DNA from: Bacillota bacterium | GTDB taxonomy: Bacteria; Bacillota; Clostridia; Lachnospirales; Lachnospiraceae | NCBI GenBank assembly: GCA_902363515.1 | Contig: CABJAN010000005.1 | Location: 1 to 64,000, forward strand | DNA: 64,000 bases | Direction of reading: 5' to 3' | Shown here: positions 1-8,617 of the stretch, piece after piece | Position numbering within the stretch: the first letter of the stretch is position 1 | Layout: each line of letters opens with the position of its first letter | The notes under the pieces: generated by a model | What the model saw: only the letters and a program-made list of their open reading frames with translations | The model's database searches: none | What the model was told of the DNA's origin: nothing | Translations under genes and position numbers: made by a program

Positions 1-41
1 AATTTATAGTTGAAATTTTCATCGCAAGTTAATTTTAACAT

Positions 42-85
42 AAAAGAGGACCTTTCGTTCATTTTGAACGAAAAGTCCTCTTTTT
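42..85. terminator. Bidirectional terminator hairpin
   Basis: An inverted repeat pairs AAAAGAGGAC (42-51) and TTCGTTC with GAACGAA and GTCCTCTTT, with a T run on the + side and an A run on the other. It ends whatever gene lies upstream of the window. Nothing else is recognisable in bases 1-41. Confidence 0.85.
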
Positions 86-92
86 CCGTAGA

Positions 93-119
93 GGCTGTTA
101 TTTCACAGCCCCTTTTTTT
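93..119 (+). terminator. Second tandem terminator
   Basis: GGCTGT (93-98) pairs perfectly with ACAGCC (105-110) and is followed by CC and seven Ts. It stands directly behind the first hairpin, so the upstream unit is insulated from the LacI gene by two terminators. Confidence 0.7.
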
Positions 120-145
120 GCTGTATAAAAAAGTAAAAAAAGGAT

Positions 146-174
146 TTGGCAAAGTCCTGAAAAGCGTGTATAAT
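146..174 (+). promoter_or_regulatory. Promoter of the LacI-uxaC unit
   Basis: TTGGCA (146-151), a 17-base spacer and TATAAT (169-174) fit a housekeeping sigma-A promoter. It precedes the LacI-family gene, and its start site would fall at the edge of the palindrome at 183-204. Confidence 0.85.
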
Positions 175-182
175 AAAAGATG

Positions 183-204
183 AAAATGTAAGTGCTTACA
201 TTTT
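183..204. promoter_or_regulatory. Probable LacI-family operator (autoregulation)
   Basis: A 22-base inverted repeat has perfect 10-base arms, AAAATGTAAG and CTTACATTTT, around a central TG. It lies just downstream of the -10 box and upstream of the ribosome site of the LacI-family gene, the position expected for a repressor site. That the neighbouring regulator binds it is inference. Confidence 0.7.
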
Positions 205-220
205 GAGAGGAAGCGAAAAG

Positions 221-1225
221 ATGCCTATGAATATTTATGATATTGCAAAACTGGCAGGTGTTTCCATTGCCACAGTATCCAGGGTTGTCAATGACAGCCC
301 AAAGGTGAGTGAACGGACAAAAGCAAAGGTACGGGCTATTATGGAAGAACAGAATTATACTCCCAATGTATTTGCCAGGGGACTGGGGTTAAATTCCATG
401 AACACAGTAGGCATTGTATGTCCTGATGTGTCAGATACCTATATGGCATGTGCAGTTGCATATCTGGAGAAAAGTCTGGGAGAATATGGGTATGACTGTA
501 TTCTATATTGCAGTGGTTATGAACCTCAGGATAAGGTTTGGGCAGTGCAGAGAATTTTGCAGAAGAGGATTGACGCTCTGGTTTTAGTAGGATCTAATTA
601 TGTTGGAAATGAAACGCCTGGTGATATAGCCTATTTAAAAGAAGCAGCGCAGCAGGTTCCGGTATTTTTGATTAATGGTTATGTCCAATGTCCAACTATT
701 TACTGTGTGCTTTCGGATGTTTACCAGATTACTTATGATACTGTGTCAAAGCTGATTGCCTCAGGAAGGAAACAAATTTTATTTCTTTATAATTCTTATT
801 CTTACAGCGCCCGGGAGAAAAAAAGAGGATATGAAGAAGCGTTAAGAGATCATGGGCTTTTGATTTGTGAAGAACTGGAAGTTTTTGTGGAGAATAAGAT
901 TTTAAAAGTAAGGGACAAACTGTTCCAGGAAACTTCCAGGAAGTTTGATGCTGTAGTGACTACAGATGACGGGCTGGCAGCAGGGGCGTTGAAATATGCT
1001 GCGATGAAGGGGATTTTTGTGCCGGATGAAATGAATATCATAGGCTTTAATGACTCTGAACTGGCTGTCTGCTGTGAGCCGGAATTGTCTTCTATTGACA
1101 GTCAGGGCGAATTGATTTGCAAAAAAACAGTGGATAATATGATGAAGGTTTTAGAAGATCATACCATACAACATAAAACAGTAGTGCCATGTCACCTGGT
1201 AAAACGGAAAACAACAAATTTTTAA
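221..1225 (+). CDS. LacI-family transcriptional regulator
   Basis: A 334-residue LacI/GalR regulator. The N-terminal helix-turn-helix (about residues 3-25, with YDIAKLAGVS and TVSRVVN) binds DNA. The rest is a periplasmic-binding-protein-like sensor domain ending in the usual IGFNDSELA-type segment. The ATG at 221 is chosen because GAGAGG lies about 10 bases upstream and the HTH starts immediately after it; an in-frame TTG at 203 overlaps the operator and is less likely. The gene is followed after 24 bases by uxaC, so it probably responds to a hexuronate or a derived metabolite and controls uxaC and itself. The ligand is inferred from context only. Confidence 0.9.
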   Translation: MPMNIYDIAKLAGVSIATVSRVVNDSPKVSERTKAKVRAIMEEQNYTPNVFARGLGLNSMNTVGIVCPDVSDTYMACAVAYLEKSLGEYGYDCILYCSGYEPQDKVWAVQRILQKRIDALVLVGSNYVGNETPGDIAYLKEAAQQVPVFLINGYVQCPTIYCVLSDVYQITYDTVSKLIASGRKQILFLYNSYSYSAREKKRGYEEALRDHGLLICEELEVFVENKILKVRDKLFQETSRKFDAVVTTDDGLAAGALKYAAMKGIFVPDEMNIIGFNDSELAVCCEPELSSIDSQGELICKKTVDNMMKVLEDHTIQHKTVVPCHLVKRKTTNF

Positions 1226-1249
1226 TTTTTTATAAGGAGGTTGTTCATT

Positions 1250-2665
1250 ATGAAAGCATTTATGGACAAGGATTTTTTATTAAGCACCCAGACCGCGCAG
1301 GAATTATACCATGAATTTGCAGCTCAGGTTCCTGTTCTGGACTATCATTGCCACATTAACCCACAGGAAATCGCAGAGGACAGACAGTTTGAAAATATTA
1401 CTCAGGTCTGGCTGGGGGGAGACCATTACAAATGGCGTCAGATGCGTTCCAATGGTGTTGAAGAATGCTATATTACAGGAAATGCACCGGATCGGGAAAA
1501 ATTTCAGAAATGGGCTGAAACACTGGAAAAGGCCATTGGAAATCCGCTGTTTCACTGGAGCCATCTGGAGCTGCAGAGATACTTCGGATATTATGGTGTA
1601 CTGAACAGTGAGACAGCAGAAGAAGTGTGGAATCTCTGTAACAAAAAGCTGCAGGAGCCATCTATGAGCGCCAGAAATCTGATTAAGCAGTCCAATGTGA
1701 CCTTGCTGTGTACTACAGACGATCCGGTAGATGATTTGAAGTGGCATAAAATTATCAAAGAAGATGAAAGCTTTGATGTACAGGTACTTCCGGCGTGGAG
1801 ACCGGATAAAGCCATGAACCTGGAAAAACCAGATTATGTGGAATATCTGGCAAAACTTTCCCAGGTATCTGGCGTGGAAATCAAGACCTTTGCAGACTTA
1901 AAAGAAGCAATTACAAAGAGAATGGAATATTTTGACAGCATGGGCTGTTGTATTTCCGATCACGGTCTGGACTATGTGATGTATGCGCCCGCTTCTGAAG
2001 AAGAGGTGGAAGCTATTTTTGCAGATCGTCTGTCAGGAAAAGATGTGTCCAAAGAAGCAGCAGCAAAGTTCAAAACAGCGTTTATGCTGTTTGTAGCAGG
2101 AAAATATGAAGAAATGAACTGGGTAATGCAGCTCCATTACGGATGTAAGAGAGACAATAATAAAGATATGTATGCAAAAGTTGGTCCGGACACAGGTTTT
2201 GATTGCATGAGTAATTATACTCCTGGAGCGGAGCTGGCTGACTTCTTAAATGCAGTCAACGAAGCTAAAAATCTGCCGAAAACCATTCTCTACAGCTTAA
2301 ATCCGGGAGATGATGAGTTAATCGGAACTGTTTTAGGCTGCTTCCAGAACAGTGACGCCATTGGAAAGATTCAGCAGGGCTCAGCATGGTGGTTTAACGA
2401 CAATAAAACCGGTATGATGAAACAGATGACTTCCCTGGCAAATCTGGGACTTCTTGGAAACTTTATTGGTATGCTCACAGATTCCAGAAGCTTTCTGTCT
2501 TATCCAAGACATGAATATTTCCGCAGAATCCTGTGTGAGCTTATTGGAGGCTGGGTAGAAAACGGAGAATATCCAAAGGATATGAAGAATCTGGAGAAAA
2601 TTGTGAAAGGAATTTCTTATAACAATGCTGTCCGTTACTTTGGATTTGGTTTAGAGACAAAATAG
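1250..2665 (+). CDS. uxaC: Glucuronate (uronate) isomerase
   Basis: A 471-residue protein of the UxaC amidohydrolase-fold family, which interconverts D-glucuronate with D-fructuronate and D-galacturonate with D-tagaturonate in the cytoplasm, the first step of hexuronate catabolism. The N-terminal VLDYHCHINPQEIAED stretch is the family's metal-binding signature; the central GCCISDHGLDY and the C-terminal LTDSRSFLSYPRHEYFRR region are also typical. Length matches the family. The start is the ATG at 1250, 10-12 bases behind AAGGAGG; an in-frame TTG at 1241 is too close to that site. It is co-transcribed with the LacI gene. No uxaA, uxaB, uxuA or kdg genes are in the window. Confidence 0.96.
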   Translation: MKAFMDKDFLLSTQTAQELYHEFAAQVPVLDYHCHINPQEIAEDRQFENITQVWLGGDHYKWRQMRSNGVEECYITGNAPDREKFQKWAETLEKAIGNPLFHWSHLELQRYFGYYGVLNSETAEEVWNLCNKKLQEPSMSARNLIKQSNVTLLCTTDDPVDDLKWHKIIKEDESFDVQVLPAWRPDKAMNLEKPDYVEYLAKLSQVSGVEIKTFADLKEAITKRMEYFDSMGCCISDHGLDYVMYAPASEEEVEAIFADRLSGKDVSKEAAAKFKTAFMLFVAGKYEEMNWVMQLHYGCKRDNNKDMYAKVGPDTGFDCMSNYTPGAELADFLNAVNEAKNLPKTILYSLNPGDDELIGTVLGCFQNSDAIGKIQQGSAWWFNDNKTGMMKQMTSLANLGLLGNFIGMLTDSRSFLSYPRHEYFRRILCELIGGWVENGEYPKDMKNLEKIVKGISYNNAVRYFGFGLETK

Positions 2666-2688
2666 AAAAAGCAAGAAACATAAAGAAA

Positions 2689-2747
2689 CTGTTGTAAAAA
2701 CTGCTGTTAAAAGAGAATGAGATTGTAGTTTTTACAGCGGTTTTTTT
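2689..2747 (+). terminator. Terminator after uxaC
   Basis: CTGTTGTAAAAACT (2689-2702) pairs with AGTTTTTACAGCGG (2727-2740) over about 12 pairs and is followed by seven Ts. It closes the LacI-uxaC operon. Confidence 0.8.
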
Positions 2748-2831
2748 GTTGGAATTTTGAGGAAAAATAGGTGGTATGGGAGGCGGGATTGTGGTACAAT
2801 ACCAAAAAAATACAGGATGGAGGTACAGAAA

Positions 2832-4289
2832 GTGGGAAAGCTTATAAAATATAAAAAAAGAGGGAAGATTTTCTGTGCAGCAGCAGTGGTTACGGTAGGG
2901 AGTCTGTTCTTCAACGCTTGTGGAAATAGCCAGGCATCACAAAAAGGACAGGATTCGAAGCAGGAGAAACAAAAAGAAGAAAAAAAGGAAGAAGGTAAGG
3001 AGAAAGAGGTAAAAGTAGAAAACCTGAAAGAAGATTATGAACCGTCTGCTTTTGAAGAAACAGATGTGGAAAGTGATACTATTTACTGGATGTGTTCCGC
3101 TTATGCTATTTATTCCCAATATAATGATAAACGTCTGGACGTAGTTGGAGGACTGTCAGGAGAAGACAAGGAATGGTATCAGGACTCTGTTAAGATTGCG
3201 CTGGCAGAGGGCTGGGGAATTATGGGAAGAGATGAAGTGGAAAAAACAGTAGAAAAACTGGTGAATCATGGGCATAGAGAAGAATACCGCAAGGTAATAA
3301 AAGAAATGAAGGATAAAAAGCTTCTGGAATTGTCAAAGGAAGAGGCAATGAAGAAGATTCCGGATGATGAAAACCAGCCCAGATATGAAACGGCGTATGA
3401 AGCCTATGAAAAATATGGAGAAGCTGGAATTGATGGCTGGGATTATAGCAGGGCGCTGCAGATTTTAGGAGACTGTTATCAGGCAGAATATATTAATCTG
3501 CAGGAATGTCTGGATATGTCTCTGCCGATTGCCAGGAAGCTTCAGGAAACCTATGACAGTTGGGAAGGTGTGGCAGAGAGTTATTTATATGGATATTCTT
3601 TTTGGAAAAAAGAATTGCCAACAGATTATGACAGCCAGGAGAGATGGGATATTTATGATGAACTAAAGAGCATGGAGCAGGGGCCTTACACGCTTGCTTA
3701 TGATACGGTTCTGGAAGATACCTGGTCTAATGCAGAGGAGAGAATACAACAGAAGGCAAGGCAGGAAGAGGAGGATTTAAAGGCTGGATATGTTCCGCTG
3801 ACCTGTGAAGAGGAACCCAAAGGACTCAAGATACGTCTTCCAAAGGAATTTGTGTGGGACGAGGAATATGAATCCAGTACAGGAAGAATCGTGTTTGAGA
3901 CCTTTGATGAAACCGGGGCAGATGATATTACTGTTTTTTATGATATGGAGTCTCTGAGAGAATATCCTACCATGGCAGAAACCAAGAAGGAGTCTGCCCT
4001 GATGTCAGAAAATACAGCAAAAGAACTGACCCAGGAACAAGGAGGAACCATGGAAAGCAGTGGTGTGCAGACACGTCAGGTAGGTGATCTGGAAGTAAAT
4101 TATATGATGATTTATGAAACTTATCCCAACTATCATCTTCAGAAAATCAGATATATAACCTGGACTTCTATTGAAGGAAAGTATTTACTTGAGTGTGAGG
4201 CAGAAGAATCTGTGCAAGAGGGACAGGAAATGAAGCTGAGCAAAGATCCGGCAATCTTGGATACATTACTTGGTGATGTAAAGTGGTGA
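2832..4289 (+). CDS. Lipoprotein with DUF1266-like domain
   Basis: About 485 residues. A basic start, a hydrophobic stretch and the lipobox FFNAC (cysteine near residue 30) predict a lipoprotein anchored outside the membrane. A Lys/Glu-rich linker follows, then a region with YEKYGEAGIDGWDYSRALQI that resembles DUF1266 proteins, where a GWD...R motif is typical. The C-terminal third (about 340-485) is a separate domain of unknown function. I chose the GTG at 2832 because GGAGG ends 8 bases upstream and a likely -10 (TACAAT, near 2793) makes an earlier start at 2757 impossible; ATG 2817 is an alternative. Monocistronic. No function can be assigned. Confidence 0.75.
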   Translation: MGKLIKYKKRGKIFCAAAVVTVGSLFFNACGNSQASQKGQDSKQEKQKEEKKEEGKEKEVKVENLKEDYEPSAFEETDVESDTIYWMCSAYAIYSQYNDKRLDVVGGLSGEDKEWYQDSVKIALAEGWGIMGRDEVEKTVEKLVNHGHREEYRKVIKEMKDKKLLELSKEEAMKKIPDDENQPRYETAYEAYEKYGEAGIDGWDYSRALQILGDCYQAEYINLQECLDMSLPIARKLQETYDSWEGVAESYLYGYSFWKKELPTDYDSQERWDIYDELKSMEQGPYTLAYDTVLEDTWSNAEERIQQKARQEEEDLKAGYVPLTCEEEPKGLKIRLPKEFVWDEEYESSTGRIVFETFDETGADDITVFYDMESLREYPTMAETKKESALMSENTAKELTQEQGGTMESSGVQTRQVGDLEVNYMMIYETYPNYHLQKIRYITWTSIEGKYLLECEAEESVQEGQEMKLSKDPAILDTLLGDVKW

Positions 4290-4426
4290 CACAAAATGGC
4301 GAGGGGGTCAACGGAGAAAAAGTTTCAAGGATAGAATAAAAATGCGTAGCATTTTCCTGTTTTTTGTGCTACTATAAGACGAATGGTTTGAAGAAGGCCA
4401 GAAACTTAAGAAAAGGAGAAAAAACA

Positions 4427-5689
4427 GTGGAAAATCGTAAAATTATCCAGGTGGAAGAAAAAGTACCGCCGAAACTTTTGATTCCCCTTAGTATTCAGCA
4501 TATGTTTGCCATGTTTGGCGCATCTGTGCTGGTGCCCTTTTTGTTTGGTATTAATCCGGCAATCGTGTTATTTATGAATGGTGTGGGAACCATATTATTT
4601 ATTCTGATTACAAAGGGAAAAGCTCCGGCATACCTTGGTTCCAGCTTTGCATTTATTGCTCCGGCAAGTATTGTAATCAGCAAGTTTGGGTATGAATATG
4701 CCCTGGGAGGCTTTGTAGCAGTAGGATTCTTTGGATGTATTCTTTCCTTGCTTATTTATAAGTTTGGTTCAGACTGGATTGATGTGGTACTTCCTCCGGC
4801 CGCTATGGGGCCTGTGGTAGCGTTGATTGGTCTGGAACTGTCTGGTACAGCAGCCAATAATGCAGGAATGTTGGATGAAGTGCTGGTTCCTGAGAATGTC
4901 ATTGTATTTATGGTGACCTTAGGTGTGGCAGTGTTTGGCTCCGTGGTATTTCGGAAGTTTTTATCTGTAATTCCCATTCTGATTGCTATTATCTGTGGGT
5001 ATATTGCAGCCATTGCATGTGGAATCGTGGATTTTCAGGCAGTAGCAGAGGCTCCGCTTTTCTCATTGCCTAATTTTTCAACACCGAAATTCAATGTGCA
5101 GGCAATCCTGATTATTCTCCCGGTTATCCTGGTCATTGCATCTGAACATATTGGACATCAGATTGTTACAGGAAAGATTGTTGGAAGAAATCTGATTAAA
5201 GACCCAGGACTGCACCGCTCCCTGTTTGCGGACAATTTTTCTACCATGATTTCCGGTTTTATTGGTTCTGTGCCAACTACAACTTATGGAGAAAACATTG
5301 GTGTTATGGCCATGACGAGGGTATATAGCGTGTATGTTATTGGAGGCGCAGCAGTGCTGTCTATTATCTGTTCTTTTATCGGTAAGCTGACCGCGTTAAT
5401 TAATACCATTCCGGGTCCCGTTATCGGAGGTATTTCCTTCCTGCTGTATGGTATGATTGGAACTTCCGGTATCCGTATTCTGGTGGACAGCAAGGTAGAC
5501 TACGGACGTAGTCGTAATCTGGCTCTGACCTCTGTGATTTTTGTAACAGGCTTGTCTGGGATTTCTGTAAAATTCGGAGAGATTGAACTGACAGGAATGG
5601 TTCTGGCATGTATTGTGGGAATGCTTCTCAGCCTGATTTTTTACGTGTTGGACAAATTGAACCTTACCAATGATAAGGAAAGTGCATAA
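4427..5689 (+). CDS. NCS2-family uracil/xanthine permease
   Basis: A 420-residue, very hydrophobic protein of the nucleobase-cation symporter-2 family (UraA/PyrP/PbuX type). It has an N-terminal PLSIQHMFAMFGASVLVPFLFG region, a VASEHIGHQ-like segment and a GSVPTTTYGENIG motif in the second repeat, which carries the substrate-binding glutamate. About 12-14 membrane segments. The GTG at 4427 follows AAGGAGA by about 8 bases. The GENIGV form resembles uracil permeases, but xanthine cannot be excluded. No pyr genes or PyrR site are seen nearby. Monocistronic, closed by a clear terminator. Confidence 0.9.
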   Translation: MENRKIIQVEEKVPPKLLIPLSIQHMFAMFGASVLVPFLFGINPAIVLFMNGVGTILFILITKGKAPAYLGSSFAFIAPASIVISKFGYEYALGGFVAVGFFGCILSLLIYKFGSDWIDVVLPPAAMGPVVALIGLELSGTAANNAGMLDEVLVPENVIVFMVTLGVAVFGSVVFRKFLSVIPILIAIICGYIAAIACGIVDFQAVAEAPLFSLPNFSTPKFNVQAILIILPVILVIASEHIGHQIVTGKIVGRNLIKDPGLHRSLFADNFSTMISGFIGSVPTTTYGENIGVMAMTRVYSVYVIGGAAVLSIICSFIGKLTALINTIPGPVIGGISFLLYGMIGTSGIRILVDSKVDYGRSRNLALTSVIFVTGLSGISVKFGEIELTGMVLACIVGMLLSLIFYVLDKLNLTNDKESA

Positions 5690-5701
5690 GGAAAAACAAG
5701 A

Positions 5702-5735
5702 AAAAGATACTGTTACCGGAAGGGCAGTATCTTTT
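5702..5735 (+). terminator. Terminator after NCS2 permease
   Basis: AAAAGATACTG (5702-5712) and CAGTATCTTTT (5725-5735) form a perfect 11-base-pair stem with T residues at the end. Confidence 0.85.
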
Positions 5736-5804
5736 GTAATAGTATGGCTATGAAATTTGTACTGTGTTATAATTTTTTCTATGATGAGAAAGAAAGGAGA
5801 AATT

Positions 5805-6077
5805 ATGGCATTAGAGAGAACCGAAGAATTATATAAACTTTTACTGAGCAAAGGATATCCAAAAGAATTTTGTGCGGAAATTGCTTATAAAAATATGAAT
5901 ACCGATTACACTGCCACCAGGATGCTGGGATATTTGTATCGGGTGACAGACCCAAGAATAGAAGATTTGGTGGATGAGATGCTTGCGATTTTAAGTGACC
6001 GGGATGAAATCATCCGGAAAAAGGAAATGGAGCAGGCGCAGGCTGTGATAAATGACATATACAGAAATGGGTTATAG
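5805..6077 (+). CDS. Small helical protein of unknown function
   Basis: A 90-residue protein, predicted mostly helical, with no signal peptide and a charged C-terminal helix. The ATG at 5805 follows AAGGAG by 8 bases; a TATAAT at 5768-5773 suggests its own promoter. It ends 19 bases before the response-regulator gene and is probably co-transcribed with it, so it may belong to the same regulatory set. I do not recognise the family. Confidence 0.75.
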   Translation: MALERTEELYKLLLSKGYPKEFCAEIAYKNMNTDYTATRMLGYLYRVTDPRIEDLVDEMLAILSDRDEIIRKKEMEQAQAVINDIYRNGL

Positions 6078-6096
6078 ACAAAAGGTGGATACCAAC

Positions 6097-6771
6097 ATGC
6101 ATTCAATTTTAATTGTAGAGGATGACACAAGTATTAATGAACTTTTAAAAGAAGCGCTGGAAAAGGAAAATTACAGGTGCACCCAGGCCTTTTCCGGAAC
6201 AGAAGCCAGGATGCTTCTGCAGACGAACAGCTACAGTGTGGTGCTGTTAGACCTGATGCTTCCCGGAATTCCAGGGGAAGAGGTTCTAAAGGAAATCAGG
6301 AAAAAAGGAAGCATACCGGTGATTGTGCTTACTGCCAGAGACACCATTGATGATAAGGTGGAATATTTAAGAAGCGGCGCAGATGATTATATCACCAAGC
6401 CCTTTGACATTCAGGAAGTGTTAGCCAGGGTTTTGGTGCAGATTCGAAGAAATGAGGGCCAAGCGGAGGCGGAAAATCTCTGCTATCAGGGGATGGAACT
6501 GGATAAAACAAATTTTTGTGTACGGGTAGAAGGAACAGAGCTTTCTAAAATCACAAAACAGGAGTTTTCTATTTTGGAACTGCTTTTACGGCACCCCAAA
6601 AAAGTATTCAGCAAGGAGGAGATTTTTGAATATGCCTGGGAAGAGGCTTATATGGGGGAAACCAAGACTCTGGATGTACATATCAGTAATATCAGGAAGA
6701 AAATCAAGGAAGTAACAAAAAAAGAATACATAGAAACCGTATGGGGAATTGGTTATCGTCTGCATCCTTAA
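6097..6771 (+). CDS. OmpR/PhoB-family response regulator
   Basis: A 224-residue two-domain response regulator. The receiver domain (about 1-115) has the acidic pair D9/D10, phospho-acceptor D52 in LLDLMLPG and the conserved lysine in TKPFDI. The C-terminal winged helix (about 130-224) has TLDVHISNIRKKI typical of OmpR regulators. The ATG at 6097 follows AGGTGG; an earlier in-frame ATG at 6052 lies inside the preceding gene. The ABC transporter genes and sensor kinase follow, so this regulator most likely controls that exporter. Confidence 0.93.
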   Translation: MHSILIVEDDTSINELLKEALEKENYRCTQAFSGTEARMLLQTNSYSVVLLDLMLPGIPGEEVLKEIRKKGSIPVIVLTARDTIDDKVEYLRSGADDYITKPFDIQEVLARVLVQIRRNEGQAEAENLCYQGMELDKTNFCVRVEGTELSKITKQEFSILELLLRHPKKVFSKEEIFEYAWEEAYMGETKTLDVHISNIRKKIKEVTKKEYIETVWGIGYRLHP

Positions 6772-6856
6772 ACTTTACTCTTTTTTTACTTTTTATTTGC
6801 GATTGCTTAGGATTTCTTCTGTAGAATGAAAGCAAATCAGGAAAAGGAGAAAAAAG

Positions 6857-7774
6857 ATGAGTAAGTATTTATTGTGTACCAATGGACTGACCAAGGAATT
6901 TGGCAGACATAAAGCAGTCAATAAAGTAAATCTTCATGTGAAGAAAGGCGCTATTTACGGATTTATAGGCAGAAACGGCGCAGGAAAAACCACCTGTCTT
7001 AGGATGATTAGTGGTTTGGCAGAGCCTACCAGCGGGGAGATAGAGCTGTTTGGATATAAGAATCAGGACTTGAAAAAAGTCCGCTCCAGGATTAGCTGTC
7101 TCATTGAAGCGCCAGGACTATATGGGAGCATGTCTGCCTATGATAATCTGGCAGTGAAATGTAAACTGTTTGGAATGGATGAGAAAAAATATATTGAGAA
7201 CATTCTGGATACAGTAGGACTTTCCAAGGTGGGAAAGAAAAAAGTAAAGCATTTTTCTCTTGGCATGAAACAGCGTCTTGGCATAGGACTGGCATTAGTG
7301 GGAGAACCGGATTTACTGGTGTTAGACGAGCCTATTAATGGGCTGGATCCACAGGGAATTGCGGAAATCAGGGATACCATTTTGAGATTGAAAGAAGAGC
7401 ATAACATGACTATTTTGATTTCCAGCCATATTTTAGAGGAATTGTCTAAGATTGCGACCCATTACGGGATTATTCATAATGGTAGTCTGCTTCAGGAACT
7501 GCCCAGGGAAGAATTGCTTCTGCGGTGCAGAGAACGTATGGAGATTTCACTGGATGATCCCAAGCGGGCTTTGCCGGTGCTGGATCGCATGGGATTTACC
7601 AATTATCAGGTGGTAGATAAACACACCATACAAATTTATGAAAGACTGGATGAAAGTGCGCAGGTGAATATGGAGCTTTCCAAAGCCGGCATTTTGGTGA
7701 AGGGAATCGGTATTACCAGCGAAGAACTGGAACAGTATTTCTTAAATCTTACAGGAGGTGTGCAAAATGCTTAA
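6857..7774 (+). CDS. ABC transporter ATPase, bacitracin/lantibiotic type
   Basis: A 305-residue ATP-binding subunit of the BcrA/LanF class. Walker A is GRNGAGKTT (about 38-46), the signature is FSLGMKQR, Walker B is LLVLDEP, and a long C-terminal extension after the SSH switch is typical of this class. AAAGGAG precedes the ATG. It overlaps the next gene by 8 bases, so ATPase and permease are translationally coupled. Flanked by a response regulator and kinase, the set likely senses and exports or resists a peptide antibiotic; the substrate is not visible. Confidence 0.92.
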   Translation: MSKYLLCTNGLTKEFGRHKAVNKVNLHVKKGAIYGFIGRNGAGKTTCLRMISGLAEPTSGEIELFGYKNQDLKKVRSRISCLIEAPGLYGSMSAYDNLAVKCKLFGMDEKKYIENILDTVGLSKVGKKKVKHFSLGMKQRLGIGLALVGEPDLLVLDEPINGLDPQGIAEIRDTILRLKEEHNMTILISSHILEELSKIATHYGIIHNGSLLQELPREELLLRCRERMEISLDDPKRALPVLDRMGFTNYQVVDKHTIQIYERLDESAQVNMELSKAGILVKGIGITSEELEQYFLNLTGGVQNA

Positions 7775-8615
7775 TATGATTCGTATGGAAGTTTTCCGCA
7801 TGTTTAAAACAAAAAGTATGTATATTATCTGGGTGGTAATGGCAGTCTGTGTTCTTTTTGCCAATAGTCTTTCTGCAGAGGAAATTCAAGATTATTCCAT
7901 GGAAGAAAAGCAGGAGATGTATGAAGCTGCTATGAGTGATGAGGAGGAAGAGGTTATGTTTGGTATGTACGTAACCTTACCCACGAAACCAGGTGAGGAA
8001 GTCTCTGTATTTGATGGCTTCTATGCCAATGTGAAAGGAAAATTTATAGCATTGTTTATGGTAATTTTCACAGTGTTGTACGCTACCGCAGATATTACCA
8101 GTGGCTATGTGAAAAATATTGCAGGTCAGGTAAGAAACCGGGGAAATCTTATACTGGCAAAAGCAGTTGCGTTGTTTTTGTATACGGTTCTTACCATGCT
8201 GCTTTTTACAGGAATTCAAACATTCAGCAATGCTATATTCTATGAGAAGCTGGTTATGGGACCGGGAAAAGAATTTTTTCAATATGCGGTGTTACAGACT
8301 TTATTGCATTTTGCCCTTGTTATGGTCATTATGTGTCTTGCGGTGGTACTTCGGAATAATGTGATTAGCATGATGGTTAGTGTCTGTCTGTGTATGAACA
8401 TACTGGTTATGCTGTATGGCGTTATAGATAAAGCAGTGACAAAAATGGGAATCAAGGACTTCCATGTCATGGATTATACGGTAGGCGGGAAAATTGTAAA
8501 TCTTAGCATGAATCCTAAACCAGATGCCATGGGAATGGCGGCAATGGTAGGGATTGTATTTATTGTGGTTATGCTGGCTGTCAGCATGACTGTATTTCAA
8601 AAAAGGGATATTTAA
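7767..8615 (+). CDS. ABC-2 type permease
   Basis: A 282-residue membrane subunit. One N-terminal segment (about residues 15-35) is followed by an extracytoplasmic acidic stretch, then five more hydrophobic segments, the pattern of BcrB/LanE/LanG permeases. The start ATG 7767 follows AGGAGGTG; a GTG at 7758 is in frame but inside the ribosome site. It partners the ATPase just upstream and is followed after 2 bases by the kinase gene. Confidence 0.85.
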   Translation: MLNMIRMEVFRMFKTKSMYIIWVVMAVCVLFANSLSAEEIQDYSMEEKQEMYEAAMSDEEEEVMFGMYVTLPTKPGEEVSVFDGFYANVKGKFIALFMVIFTVLYATADITSGYVKNIAGQVRNRGNLILAKAVALFLYTVLTMLLFTGIQTFSNAIFYEKLVMGPGKEFFQYAVLQTLLHFALVMVIMCLAVVLRNNVISMMVSVCLCMNILVMLYGVIDKAVTKMGIKDFHVMDYTVGGKIVNLSMNPKPDAMGMAAMVGIVFIVVMLAVSMTVFQKRDI

Positions 8616-8617
8616 AC

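Noticed and set aside
5396..5851. Long open frame on the opposite strand of the permease gene
   Set aside because: It is antisense to the NCS2 permease end and its terminator, has no ribosome site and no family resemblance.
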